Positions 1 to 8,751 of a stretch of DNA of 52,039 bases are shown here, one piece after another (position 1 is the first letter of the stretch; each line of letters opens with the position of its first letter). A program made the translations under genes and the position numbers. Below the pieces are notes generated by a model. It was not told where the DNA came from. It worked only from the letters and a program-made list of their open reading frames with translations, and did not search any database. The DNA is from an uncultured Prevotellaceae bacterium (GTDB lineage: Bacteria; Bacteroidota; Bacteroidia; Bacteroidales; Bacteroidaceae): the NCBI GenBank assembly GCA_900316505.1, contig ONDH01000029.1:1-52039 (forward strand), given 5' to 3'.

Positions 1-201
1 GATAAAAGACAAGTAGGTGGACAAAAATAAATTTTAACGGCTACTTAATGCATAATGTTGAACGCTTGCACCCCGCATGGCAACTCCTAACTCCTAATTG
101 ACTCCGTCGAGCTGAAGGTTCCTAACTCCTAACTTAATTGTACCGTGAGCTTTGCCGAAGTTAGGATGCGCCTCAACAATAAAAATGAAAAAATTTATTC
201 T

Positions 202-321
202 TTCATTTTGTATTGTCTTCGGCTTTCACTAACGTTGGCTTTGCCGAAGTTACTCACGCTCGACAATAAAAATAAAAGCAGTTTTATTTTGTATTGTCCT
301 CGCTTAATCGTAACTTTGTAC
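202..321 (+). repeat. Promoter-bearing hairpin repeat, copy A
   Basis: This stretch matches 4603-4719 almost base for base, apart from a few substitutions and a short indel. Each unit has arms GACAATAAAAATAAAA and TTTTATTTTGTATTGTC, which are imperfect inverted repeats, and a CTTCGGC/GCCGAAG pair. The right end carries the -33/-7 promoter. A more diverged tandem copy lies at about 150-235. Confidence 0.8.
289..318 (+). promoter_or_regulatory. Bacteroidota promoter for the BspA-like gene
   Basis: A TTG at 290-292 is followed about 18 bp later by TAACTTTG at 311-318, which fits the Bacteroidota -7 consensus TAnnTTTG. The predicted leader to the ATG at 361 is about 35-40 nt. The promoter is the right end of the repeat also found ahead of the ATPase gene at 4740. 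Confidence 0.7.
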
Positions 322-360
322 CCGTATTTACAAAGAAAATCTTTTACAAACCTATTTGAT

Positions 361-3300
361 ATGAATACTACATTACAAAGAAGTCTTTTTATGCGGGCAA
401 TCATGGTGATGCTCGTGATGTTGGCGTCGGTGACGGCAGGAGCACAGGAAATGGCATCGTGGGTACTCTGGGATAAGAATGCAAAAACATTGTATTTTGT
501 CAGGGACAATGTGGCACGTAAGAAAGGTGACGTTCACAATGGAATTCCTATCATCGCAGCGTGGAGGATTGCGGATAAGGCAGATCCTCAAGGTGCAAAA
601 ACAACAGGCACAAAGGCTTCATGGAAGTCTACAGCGAAAGGATGCACCAAGGTGGTGTTTGAGGACTCATTCAGCGCTGCCCGTCCCATTTACTGCATTG
701 ATTGGTTTAACGGGTTTAAAAAACTGACAAGCATCGAAGGCATTAAAAACCTGAAAACCGATGAAGTCACGTCCATGAAACAAATGTTCAAGGATTGCAG
801 CGCTCTGAATTCCGATTCCCTTGATTTGAGCGGTTTCATCACTTCAAAGGTGACGGATATGAGTGGCATGTTCTGGGGGTGCATCGCTCTAACAACTCTT
901 GATTTGAGCAATTTCGACACTTCACAGGTGACTGATATGAATTCCATGTTCTACAAGTGCAGCGCGCTAACAACTCTTGATTTGAGCAATTTCGACACTT
1001 CACAGGTGACGAATATGAAGAATATGTTCTTCAAGTGCAGTGCGCTGACCGAACTTGATGTGAGTAATTTTAATGCGACAAGCGTGACTGACATTTCTTC
1101 CATGTTTGAAGGCTGCGGCACCCTGAAGACTCTCAAGATGAGCGAATTTGAAGCAACGAATTTGAGGGGGATAGGCTCTTTGTTCAAAGGCTGTACTAAA
1201 CTCGAAGAAATCGATATGAGTGGATTCAATACAGGGAATGTGTCAAGCCTTGCCAGTTTCTTCTCCGACAAAAACAGCCCTCTAACAACGATTGACCTGA
1301 GTGGGATGAAGGCTCCGAAAGTGACAAACATGAGTAAGATGTTTTATCATTGTCCTTCTTTGAAAACAGTTAACCTAAGTGGTCTGGACGCTCCGAAGTT
1401 GACAACTATGAATAGTATGTTTTCTAAATGTACTTCTTTGGAAACAGCAGACCTAAGTGGCATCAACGCGGCGAAGTTGAAAGACATGAGTAATTTGTTT
1501 GGTGGTAAAAAAATAAGTAGTTCCTTGAAAACAGCAGACCTGAGTGGCATCAACGCTCCGGGGTTGGATAAAATGAATAGCATGTTTCAGGAATGCAAAG
1601 CGCTGACCTCTCTTAACTTGATTGGGCTGAATGCCCCGAACGTGACAAACATGACGAATATGTTCCAGGATTGCAGTGCGCTGACCACTCTTGACTTGAG
1701 AGATTTATATAACACCTACAATAATGGAAAAAAAACAGTCGCCACGAAGGACATGTTTAATGGCTGTACCAATTTGGTGTCCATCTTCGTAGATAATACG
1801 AAATGGAGCAAAAAAGAAAAGGGAGGAAATAACATGTTTAAGGATTGCAATAGCCTTGTGGGAGAGGATGGTGAGACGACAATAGCCAAAATAGACGAAC
1901 AGAATAAAAAGAATTTGGAAAATAATGGTATGGCGTATGCTCACACGAATGAAGGTGGACTTCTGAAGAAATGCGATAATGTCTATGTGCTGACAGGTAA
2001 TTATGTGAACTTCTATCTGGAGGGAAACAGAGTCTACTCAGCGATGAAAGGAAACATCATCACGATGAAGGTGAATGTACCAGAAGGGAACATATTGGAA
2101 ACGGTGACGGCCATGTGCGGCGAGAATCCAGTGGATGATCTTTCATATGACAATGTCAATGATGTTTACACGTTCACGATGCCCGCGGGTGCTGTGACGG
2201 TGGGAACCATTTTCAATAAATTCTACAACTTGACAGGTGTGGGCGTAACACTCAGCGTCGGAGAAGAGGAGATCAAACAGGCAAAAGCAGGAACAACAAT
2301 TTCCTATACACCCACCATTCCCACAGGGAAGGAATTGGAGGAGGTGACAGTGATGCAGGGTGAGACTTTTGTTCGGAGCATACAATATGAGGATGGTACG
2401 GGTCTATTCACGATGCCTGCAGGCGATGTGACCGTGACTGTCACTTACGTGAATATCCCTGTGGAACCTGTAAAGTACACGCTGACGGGTGAGGACAACA
2501 TGTCATTCTATTATGTGGATGGAGGAAAGGCTGAGGAAGATGAAACAGGCATCATCAAGGTGTGGGCAGGAAACGACATCATCGTGAAAGTGGATGAATC
2601 TGAAGAACATGAAGGACAGGCGGTGGATGTGCTGACTGTGAAGCAAGGAGAGACTTCATTGGAGGTGAAGACGAACGAAGAGGGCGACCTTTACTTCACG
2701 ATGCCTGCAGGCGATGTGACTGTGACGGCTACGTATATGGATCCATTCAATTTGCTGAGTGGCGAGTTGGTGGATGCTGAAAGCGGAGAACGGGTGAACG
2801 ATTATGTGGATTTCTTCAACGACAAACCCAATCTGATTAGCGAGGCATTCAGAGGACAAAAGGTATGGGTGGACGTGAATCCTGATGTCATTCCTGCCAA
2901 CATGTACTTCACGGGTGAGTTCACTTCTACGGATGTGACCATTGTGGAGGAAGATGAATATAATCATTACTTCATCATGCCTGCCAAGAAAGTGACAGTG
3001 GATGCTGTGATGGCATCACAAGAGACACTCGTACTGAACCTGTTGACCAATGACGCCACGGAAACCATCGACAATAGAGAATTGGCAAGCTTGATGATGC
3101 AATGGGAGGGGTATCTGGTTGGTTCCGAGAAGGAACAAGACAACCCATCGGAGTCTTATCCTTATACCTGCCACTGGTATTTTGACCTTGACGGAAATGG
3201 TGTCAGAGATGTGGTGTTGACGGAAAGATGCATCAACGAAAGCACAGAGTCCACCTATACGATTCAACGGCTTGAAGGAGCTACATCCTTAGGTGAGAAC

Positions 3301-4155
3301 TACTGCCTGACATTGCGCAGCCCTGGCCTCCCTCTTAAGTACAAGGATGCGCTGTTCAATTTTGGAAAGTCAGAAACCATCACGTGCGTCTTCTTCTTTG
3401 AAGAGCTGTCGAACAAACACACGCTGGCAAATTACGACGGGAAGACGGTGAATGTTTCGTTCCCTGAACGTATCTTGTACAAGGATGGCGATTGGAACAC
3501 CATCTGCCTGCCGTTCGACGTGACAGTGGCTGGCAGTCCTTTGGATGGTGATGGCGTGACGGTGAAGACACTGAAGGGAGCCTCGCTGGAGAATGGCACT
3601 TTGGCACTGACCTTCACGGAGGGTAGCGAGACGGAGCTGAAGGCGGGTGTGCCTTACCTAATTAAGTGGACAAAACCTGATGGTTACGTGCCTTTCAACT
3701 ACAATCCCGAAGAGCCCTGCTACGATCTGTATGCACCAACCTTCAAAAACGTGACGCTCGACATCATCTTGAAGCCAGTGGTGGTCACAGACCTCATCGC
3801 TTTCGATGGTACATACACGTCGTGGGAATACAAACAGGATTCGCCCAGTGTATTGCTCATGGGTGCGGAGAACAATCTTTATTATCCAAAGTACTACTCA
3901 TACCTCAATTGTTTCCGTGCTTACTTCCAACTCTTGGGCGGCATCAAAGCTATTGACCCAGGTTTGGGCGGAAGCATCAAGAGCATGGTGATAGACTTCG
4001 GAGAGGAGGAAACAGACATAGAAGAACTGAAGGACGGAGAAACGGGAGATGTGAAGAATGAAGGTTGGTACACGCTGAGCGGTGTGAAACTCGCAGGCAA
4101 GCCCAGTGTTTCAGGCATCTATTTGTTTAACGGTAAAAAAGTGGCAGTACAATGA
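361..4155 (+). CDS. BspA-like leucine-rich repeat surface protein
   Basis: Predicted exported surface protein of 1264 aa. The ATG at 361 gives a signal peptide of basic N-terminus, hydrophobic core and cleavage near AGA|QE; frame upstream of it is repeat DNA. Residues about 135-475 are tandem DUF285/BspA-type repeats of form MxxMFxxCxxLxxLDLSxFxTxxVTxM, two of which are nearly identical in DNA near 900-1010. Residues about 600-880 contain four InlB-B-like repeats ending FTMPAGDVTVTxTY (variants at 605, 683, 780 and 872). The last 30 residues (TLSGVKLAGKPSVSGIYLFN) resemble the C-terminal tail common on Prevotella exported proteins; whether it is a type IX sorting signal is unproven. BspA relatives bind host matrix proteins or other bacteria, so an adhesin role is inferred. 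Its stop overlaps the next gene by 4 nt. Confidence 0.88.
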   Translation: MNTTLQRSLFMRAIMVMLVMLASVTAGAQEMASWVLWDKNAKTLYFVRDNVARKKGDVHNGIPIIAAWRIADKADPQGAKTTGTKASWKSTAKGCTKVVFEDSFSAARPIYCIDWFNGFKKLTSIEGIKNLKTDEVTSMKQMFKDCSALNSDSLDLSGFITSKVTDMSGMFWGCIALTTLDLSNFDTSQVTDMNSMFYKCSALTTLDLSNFDTSQVTNMKNMFFKCSALTELDVSNFNATSVTDISSMFEGCGTLKTLKMSEFEATNLRGIGSLFKGCTKLEEIDMSGFNTGNVSSLASFFSDKNSPLTTIDLSGMKAPKVTNMSKMFYHCPSLKTVNLSGLDAPKLTTMNSMFSKCTSLETADLSGINAAKLKDMSNLFGGKKISSSLKTADLSGINAPGLDKMNSMFQECKALTSLNLIGLNAPNVTNMTNMFQDCSALTTLDLRDLYNTYNNGKKTVATKDMFNGCTNLVSIFVDNTKWSKKEKGGNNMFKDCNSLVGEDGETTIAKIDEQNKKNLENNGMAYAHTNEGGLLKKCDNVYVLTGNYVNFYLEGNRVYSAMKGNIITMKVNVPEGNILETVTAMCGENPVDDLSYDNVNDVYTFTMPAGAVTVGTIFNKFYNLTGVGVTLSVGEEEIKQAKAGTTISYTPTIPTGKELEEVTVMQGETFVRSIQYEDGTGLFTMPAGDVTVTVTYVNIPVEPVKYTLTGEDNMSFYYVDGGKAEEDETGIIKVWAGNDIIVKVDESEEHEGQAVDVLTVKQGETSLEVKTNEEGDLYFTMPAGDVTVTATYMDPFNLLSGELVDAESGERVNDYVDFFNDKPNLISEAFRGQKVWVDVNPDVIPANMYFTGEFTSTDVTIVEEDEYNHYFIMPAKKVTVDAVMASQETLVLNLLTNDATETIDNRELASLMMQWEGYLVGSEKEQDNPSESYPYTCHWYFDLDGNGVRDVVLTERCINESTESTYTIQRLEGATSLGENYCLTLRSPGLPLKYKDALFNFGKSETITCVFFFEELSNKHTLANYDGKTVNVSFPERILYKDGDWNTICLPFDVTVAGSPLDGDGVTVKTLKGASLENGTLALTFTEGSETELKAGVPYLIKWTKPDGYVPFNYNPEEPCYDLYAPTFKNVTLDIILKPVVVTDLIAFDGTYTSWEYKQDSPSVLLMGAENNLYYPKYYSYLNCFRAYFQLLGGIKAIDPGLGGSIKSMVIDFGEEETDIEELKDGETGDVKNEGWYTLSGVKLAGKPSVSGIYLFNGKKVAVQ

Positions 4156-4346
4156 ACAAGACATATATAACTCCTCGAATGGAGGTGATGGAAATGAAAA
4201 TGCAAGGTGTCCTTGTAGGCAGTTCTGTGACTAAAATTACAGGTGGCACTGGCTATACAGGTGGTGGAACAGGTGGTGGACGAGCACCTTTCCGAGATGA
4301 TTTCGGCGAAGATGACCTTGCTGAACTGCTTGACTTCAACTGGTAA
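4152..4346 (+). CDS. Small protein of the 'TYITPRMEV' type, unknown function
   Basis: This 64-aa protein starts MNKTYITPRMEVMEMKMQ, followed by a glycine/threonine-rich middle and an acidic C-terminus (DDFGEDDLAELLDFNW). Short Bacteroidales proteins with the opening (K)KTYIxPxMEV are common and uncharacterised. No signal peptide or membrane segment is visible. The ATG overlaps the stop of the BspA-like gene (ATGA), so translation is probably coupled and the two products may act together. I do not assign a function. Confidence 0.75.
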   Translation: MNKTYITPRMEVMEMKMQGVLVGSSVTKITGGTGYTGGGTGGGRAPFRDDFGEDDLAELLDFNW

Positions 4347-4411
4347 TCGGGACTTCCGTGGCTCTCATCTGCTTCGGTAACTGAAATTTTTCACTTTTCA
4401 CATAGATAGAA

Positions 4412-4594
4412 TAACGTGAGTTCGGTATAAGGAATCGCTTCGCGAGAAATCACACAAATCGTCCCAAATCTTACAAATATGAATGAGATTTTGAGAGATT
4501 TTGAATAGATTTGTATAATTTGACTACGTCGAGCTAAAGGTTCTGCCTCGCAGAGGCACTAAAAAACAAATTTAGTTATATCGAACTCACGTTA
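4412..4594. mobile_element. MITE-like element with 19-bp terminal inverted repeats
   Basis: The left end (4412-4430, TAACGTGAGTTCGGTATAA) and right end (4576-4594, TTATATCGAACTCACGTTA) are inverted repeats matching at 18 of 19 bases. The interior of about 145 bp has no coding potential and includes the small palindrome TCGCTTCGCGA next to the left end. A 65-bp version with the same ends and the same TCGC/GCGA motif lies at 35719-35783. This fits a non-autonomous miniature transposable element; no transposase is present in the window. Confidence 0.65.
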
Positions 4595-4602
4595 AAATTG
4601 TT

Positions 4603-4719
4603 ATTTATTTTGTATTGTCCTCGCTTAATCGTACGTTGGCTTCGCCGAAGTTACTCACGCTCGACAATAAAAATAAAGGTATTTTATTTTGTATTGTCCT
4701 CGCTTAATCGTAACTTTGC
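4603..4719 (+). repeat. Promoter-bearing hairpin repeat, copy B
   Basis: Second copy of the unit at 202-321, beginning immediately after the MITE-like element. It ends in TAACTTTG at 4711-4718, the -7 box for the ATPase gene, with TTG about 18 bp upstream. The ATG at 4740 lies about 20 nt downstream, so the ATPase mRNA leader is short. Confidence 0.8.
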
Positions 4720-4739
4720 CCCCACAAAACTTATATGTT

Positions 4740-5582
4740 ATGAGAAAAAGAGCTGATTATATCCAGAGCATAGAGATTAAGGCGCTGTGGAAAGGTGGCA
4801 GGCACGTGGTGTGGAACCTCCAACCTGACGTGAACATCCTCAGTGGCATCAATGGTGTGGGCAAGAGCACCATCATCAACCATTCGGCAAGGACATTGGC
4901 GGAGATTGACCGTGACGAGATTGTGCCAAAGGATGCACCACAAGGGGTGACCATCAAACTGATGCCGGAAGATGCAACCTACATCAAGTTTGACGTCATC
5001 CGCTCGTTTGACCGCCCTCTGCTGCACAGCGACTTGCTGGAGAAACTGTCGGATTCGCGTGTGAAGACGGAACTGGATTGGCAGATATACCGACTGCAGA
5101 AGCGATTCCTTGACTATCAGGTGAACATCGGCAACCGCATCATCGAACTGCTCACCAGCGGTGATCCGGAGGACCAGCTGAAGGCCGCAGAGGTGAGTGC
5201 GCCAAAGAAGCAGTTTCAAGACATGATTGACGAGTTGTTTGCCGACACAAACAAGAAGATTGACCGGAAAAGCAATGAGATTCAGTTTGTGCAGACGAAT
5301 GGTAACGGGAGCACTGAGATGATTACACCCTATCAGCTTTCGAGCGGTGAGAAGCAGATGCTTGCCATCCTCCTGACAGTGCTGGTGGAGAACCGTGAAC
5401 CGTATGCCCTGCTAATGGATGAGCCTGAGATTTCCCTGCACATCGATTGGCAGCAGCGCTTGATTGACCTGATTCGCCAACTGAACCCGAATGCACAGAT
5501 TATCCTCTCCACACACTCCCCTGCCCTGATTATGGACGGATGGATGAGCAATGTGACAGAAGTGGGAGATATCAGCAATTGA
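4740..5582 (+). CDS. ABC/OLD-type AAA ATPase, partner of DUF4435 protein (PARIS AriA-like)
   Basis: A soluble ATPase of 280 aa. Visible motifs are Walker A GINGVGKST (residues 36-44), ABC-type signature LSSGEK (200-205), Walker B LLMDEPE (224-230) and the switch histidine in STHSPAL (about 257-263). The start at 4740 was chosen because residues before it are repeat DNA and the promoter ends about 20 nt upstream. The next same-strand gene encodes a DUF4435 protein. An ABC-type ATPase plus a DUF4435/Toprim protein is the architecture of PARIS (AriA/AriB), where the ATPase senses a phage anti-restriction protein and releases the nuclease. This ATPase is shorter than the AriA proteins I recall (over 400 aa), so the match is to architecture, not to a proven ortholog. 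A housekeeping role cannot be excluded. Confidence 0.75.
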   Translation: MRKRADYIQSIEIKALWKGGRHVVWNLQPDVNILSGINGVGKSTIINHSARTLAEIDRDEIVPKDAPQGVTIKLMPEDATYIKFDVIRSFDRPLLHSDLLEKLSDSRVKTELDWQIYRLQKRFLDYQVNIGNRIIELLTSGDPEDQLKAAEVSAPKKQFQDMIDELFADTNKKIDRKSNEIQFVQTNGNGSTEMITPYQLSSGEKQMLAILLTVLVENREPYALLMDEPEISLHIDWQQRLIDLIRQLNPNAQIILSTHSPALIMDGWMSNVTEVGDISN

Positions 5583-5799
5583 ACTTTCTAAAGTAGTTAA
5601 GTAGTCAGTAGTTAAGTAGTTAAGCCGATACCAAGTCAACTGTTGAAGTGAAAAGTGAAAAGTGAAAAATCTAAGTAACCTTGCCACGAGAAGGACACCA
5701 GCATATCATTCGGCTTTAACTCCTAAGCGTAGCGATAACTCCTTTAACTCCTGCTTGCGAAACTTTAGCTCAACGAAGTCAAACTTATAATTCATAATT
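5583..5799. repeat. Repeat-rich spacer between ATPase and DUF4435 genes
   Basis: The spacer holds short direct repeats: TAGTTAAGTAG runs at 5594-5621, GTGAAAA runs at 5647-5667, AACTCCT heptamers at 5719-5749 and the reversed GTCGAGCTAAAG-type motif at 5764-5782. No clear TAnnTTTG promoter stands out, so the two genes may still share a transcript. Confidence 0.6.
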
Positions 5800-6837
5800 A
5801 TGTCTCGTCATCTGCTTTCCAACATCAGTTCTGCCTATATAGAGGCTGCGAACCGTTTGCGTCCGAAGAACCGCAAGCGGAAGATTGTGGTGTATGTGGA
5901 GAGTTATGACGACATTTTCTTCTGGCGGAGTGTGCTGAGCGAATTTGAAGATGAGAACACGGCGTTTGAGGTGATGCTGCCTTCACGCACTAACCTGAAC
6001 AGGGGCAAGAAGACGGCGCTGATGAACAAATTGGGCGAGTCGCTGGGTGGCTATATGATTGCCTGTGTGGATGCCGACCTTGATTACCTGCTGCAACGCC
6101 ACACGCCTTCGTCGCAAAGGATGCTGGACAATCCTTACGTCATCCACACCTATGCCTACTCCATCGAGAATTATCAGTGTTACGCGCCTTCGCTACACAA
6201 TGTGTGTGTGATGGCAACGCTGAATGACCGCGACATCTTCAACTTTGAGGAATATCTGCGTCAATATTCTGAAATCATCTACGAACTGTTCATCTGGATG
6301 GTGTGGCTGCACCGACGTGGACGCTACAACGATTTCCCGTTGAACAACTTCAACAACATCGTGGCAGTGGAGCAACTGAATGTGTTCAAGCCCATCGATG
6401 CATTGGAACGGGTGCGCAAGCAGGTGAACCGCAAATTGGCATGGCTGCAGCAGCACGTGAAGGATGCCAAGGGGAAACTCACCCCGCTGAAGCAGGAACT
6501 GGAGGGTTTGGGCTTAAGAAAGGATAACACGTACCTCTTCATGCAAGGGCATCACCTGATGGAGAACGTGGTGGATGCGGCTCTCACGCCTGTATGCACC
6601 ATCTTGCGCCGCGAACGGGAGAAGGACATCAAGATGCTGGCACGTGGCAACAGTCAGCAGATGAACAATGAACTTGCCTGCTATTCACACAGCCAGTTCC
6701 AACCTGTACAGATGCTGCGCCGCAACACCCAATTCAAGGATTGCGACATGTATCAGTTGCTGCGAAGCCGTATCGCAGATTTTCTCAAGACTTATAATAA
6801 AGGAAACTTGGTGCGTCAAGACACGCCCAACAGTTGA
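5800..6837 (+). CDS. DUF4435 (Toprim-like) protein, candidate effector of the ATPase pair
   Basis: 345 aa with no signal peptide. The N-terminus contains VYVESYDDIFFW (Glu34, Asp37, Asp38) followed by ACVDADLDYL (Asp91, Asp93). This is the Toprim-type layout of an acidic Glu on the first strand and a DxD on a later strand expected for DUF4435. In the PARIS system the DUF4435 protein AriB is the toxic nuclease that the ATPase restrains. The metal-binding acidic residues are present, so catalytic activity is plausible. The C-terminal two thirds are helical and basic and match nothing I recognise. It lies 217 bp after the ATPase gene on the same strand. Confidence 0.72.
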   Translation: MSRHLLSNISSAYIEAANRLRPKNRKRKIVVYVESYDDIFFWRSVLSEFEDENTAFEVMLPSRTNLNRGKKTALMNKLGESLGGYMIACVDADLDYLLQRHTPSSQRMLDNPYVIHTYAYSIENYQCYAPSLHNVCVMATLNDRDIFNFEEYLRQYSEIIYELFIWMVWLHRRGRYNDFPLNNFNNIVAVEQLNVFKPIDALERVRKQVNRKLAWLQQHVKDAKGKLTPLKQELEGLGLRKDNTYLFMQGHHLMENVVDAALTPVCTILRREREKDIKMLARGNSQQMNNELACYSHSQFQPVQMLRRNTQFKDCDMYQLLRSRIADFLKTYNKGNLVRQDTPNS

Positions 6838-6840
6838 GCA

Positions 6841-8751
6841 CTATTTGTTGGGAATTTCGAGAATGAAGCGCGCACCTTCCGTATAGGTGGGGTCGAGCGT
6901 GAGGTTTCCACCCAACAGGTGTGCATTCTGAAGGGACAAGCCAAGGCCGAGACCTAAACCCTCGCTGAAACTGTCCAGCTTGACGAATGGCACAAACACA
7001 TGGGAACGTTCTTCCTCCATGATTCCTTCGCCCTTATCTTCGACGACAAAACGAACCCAATCGTCTTCCGCTTTCACAGAGAAGTTGACCACTCTCTCTG
7101 TAGAAAACTTCTTAGCATTAATCAGCAATTCGCGCACTATCCTGAGCAAATAGAGACGATTGGTATGGATGGTGAAATCGTCTGACAGCGTGGTCGTAAA
7201 GTTCAAAGTCACCTGCTCAGGCGTCGTTATCTCCGCAAAAGTCCGCATAGCATCCCTCACCAAAGGAAGCACCTCCACCTCCTTGGTCAAGTCAAGTTTC
7301 TGCTGAGCATCCATTCTCGACACGTCAAAGATCATGTTGGACATACGCTGAATGGAGTCGGTATTCTCCCTCATCGTTTTTGCGCAACTAACTATCTCCT
7401 CTTTCGGCAATATGGAGAATGTCTCACGCAGCACCTGCATGAAGCCTACGATGATGTTGAGCGGTGTTCGAATCTGAAGCGACACATCATGGATGAACGC
7501 CACTTTCCGTCTATCTGCTTCCTCAATCAACTTGTTGGCAGTGACGAGTTCATTGTTACGCTTCGCCATCTCGTCATTCACCTGTTGAATGTCGGTGATA
7601 TGCTCGTTAATGGAATTTTGCATGGAGATGAAGCTGTTCTGCAAATTGCCCACCACATCCTCACGGGTGCTCTCCGGAAGCTTCTTGTCGAAATGACCTG
7701 CAGCAATGTAGTGTGACTGCTGAGCCAGCTGTTTTAATGGACGGATGAAGTGATTGATGATTTTCCAGCACACCACCAACATCAGTATAAAGCCGATGAT
7801 GAGCAGCGGAATAAGAATGTAACCCATACGGGTGTAACTGTCGGATATCTCGTCTTCAGGACAGACAAGAGCTATGCTCCAAGAAGTGTCTCCTACAGGC
7901 TGATAGAACACGAGGGAAGGCTTTCCGGCAATATTGACACGCATATTGCCCTTCTTGCCTGAAATCATTTCGTGGCCCAATGTGATGATGTCGGGATGCT
8001 GCTTTGCATCCGCAACAGAGAAGATGCTCTCCTTGACCAGTTTCATGCGATCGGGATGTACGAAATAATTTCCATCCTCGCCCAGCATCAGGAAATAAGC
8101 ACCAGGATAAGGCTTTTCTGCCGAGACGGTCTTGGAAAGCCATTCGATGGAGAGATCTGTAGCAATGACTCCAATGAAATTGTCAGACTCGTCTTTCAGC
8201 TGTTTGCAATAGGAGGCAATCATGACAGGCGAGGAAAGGGTGCCTTCGTTGAAGTCATTATAGGGGTCCACCCAACATGTTTCAGATTTCTCACGGGGTG
8301 TCTTATACCATACCTTGTCGTAGTAATTATAAGGAGCTTCGAAGACAGATTCAATCGAATCATGGTCTCTCAGCGAATAGACAGAGAAGTTACGTCCATA
8401 CTGAGGGAAGAAATTGGGCTCCATCGTGATGGAGCATCCATTGACATTAGGATTGAGTTCCACCACCCTACGGGAGTAGTTCAGGAGTGAATCGGGTTGC
8501 AAATTCTCCAGCACCAGCCATTCGATATTATTGGTGGCTGTCTCCACCTCGTCAAGATAGCTTGTCACACGCAAGGAGATGTTCTGAAGCACATGTTCGG
8601 CATGCAGCATCGCCTCCTGCTTCACCATCTGTCGCGAACGCAGATAAAGAAAGCCCAAGCTGAGTGTGAACACGATGACCACACAAAACAGGAGGCTGAG
8701 GCAAAGCTTCAGCGCCAAAGAGCGGTTGATATGATAGAACAGGCTTTTCAT
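6841..8751 (-). CDS. Cache-HAMP sensor histidine kinase with leucine at the phosphoacceptor site
   Basis: 636 aa: membrane segment at about 13-35, a periplasmic double-Cache-like domain to about 300, a second membrane segment (about 310-332), HAMP to about 390, a short coiled coil, a HisKA-like region (about 415-480) and a HATPase domain to the end. The ATPase looks intact: N-box ELLINAKKFS, G1 DKGEGI, G2 GLGLGLGL. The H-box reads FIHDVSLQIRTPLN, so the usual SHE/SHQ histidine is Leu425 (codon CTT); the nearest His is residue 421. It may therefore lack canonical autophosphorylation, use His421, or act as an ATP-binding pseudokinase. Its ATG overlaps the stop of the upstream sensor gene by 4 nt. 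No response regulator lies beside it. Confidence 0.85.
   Translation of the reverse strand: MKSLFYHINRSLALKLCLSLLFCVVIVFTLSLGFLYLRSRQMVKQEAMLHAEHVLQNISLRVTSYLDEVETATNNIEWLVLENLQPDSLLNYSRRVVELNPNVNGCSITMEPNFFPQYGRNFSVYSLRDHDSIESVFEAPYNYYDKVWYKTPREKSETCWVDPYNDFNEGTLSSPVMIASYCKQLKDESDNFIGVIATDLSIEWLSKTVSAEKPYPGAYFLMLGEDGNYFVHPDRMKLVKESIFSVADAKQHPDIITLGHEMISGKKGNMRVNIAGKPSLVFYQPVGDTSWSIALVCPEDEISDSYTRMGYILIPLLIIGFILMLVVCWKIINHFIRPLKQLAQQSHYIAAGHFDKKLPESTREDVVGNLQNSFISMQNSINEHITDIQQVNDEMAKRNNELVTANKLIEEADRRKVAFIHDVSLQIRTPLNIIVGFMQVLRETFSILPKEEIVSCAKTMRENTDSIQRMSNMIFDVSRMDAQQKLDLTKEVEVLPLVRDAMRTFAEITTPEQVTLNFTTTLSDDFTIHTNRLYLLRIVRELLINAKKFSTERVVNFSVKAEDDWVRFVVEDKGEGIMEEERSHVFVPFVKLDSFSEGLGLGLGLSLQNAHLLGGNLTLDPTYTEGARFILEIPNK

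Larger units (their letters stand above)
1..360. repeat. Intergenic region with 7-bp-periodic and hairpin repeats
   Basis: No credible gene is seen upstream of the BspA-like gene. Positions 78-132 hold runs of the heptamer AACTCCT around a short motif (GTCGAGCTGAAGGTT) that recurs in variant form at 4528-4542 and, reversed, near 5764-5782. Positions 150-321 hold two tandem copies of a hairpin-forming unit that ends in a promoter and recurs at 4603-4719. An open frame runs through 145-360 into the surface protein, but its translation here is only repeat sequence and it precedes a proper signal peptide. Confidence 0.7.

Noticed and set aside
145..360. N-terminal extension of the BspA-like protein
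   Set aside because: The 72 extra residues are coded by repeat DNA and would bury the signal peptide; the promoter at 289-318 also lies within it.
4740..6837. Firm assignment as a PARIS system
   Set aside because: Only the architecture and motifs match; the ATPase is shorter than the AriA I know and no sequence comparison could be run, so it is kept as a candidate.
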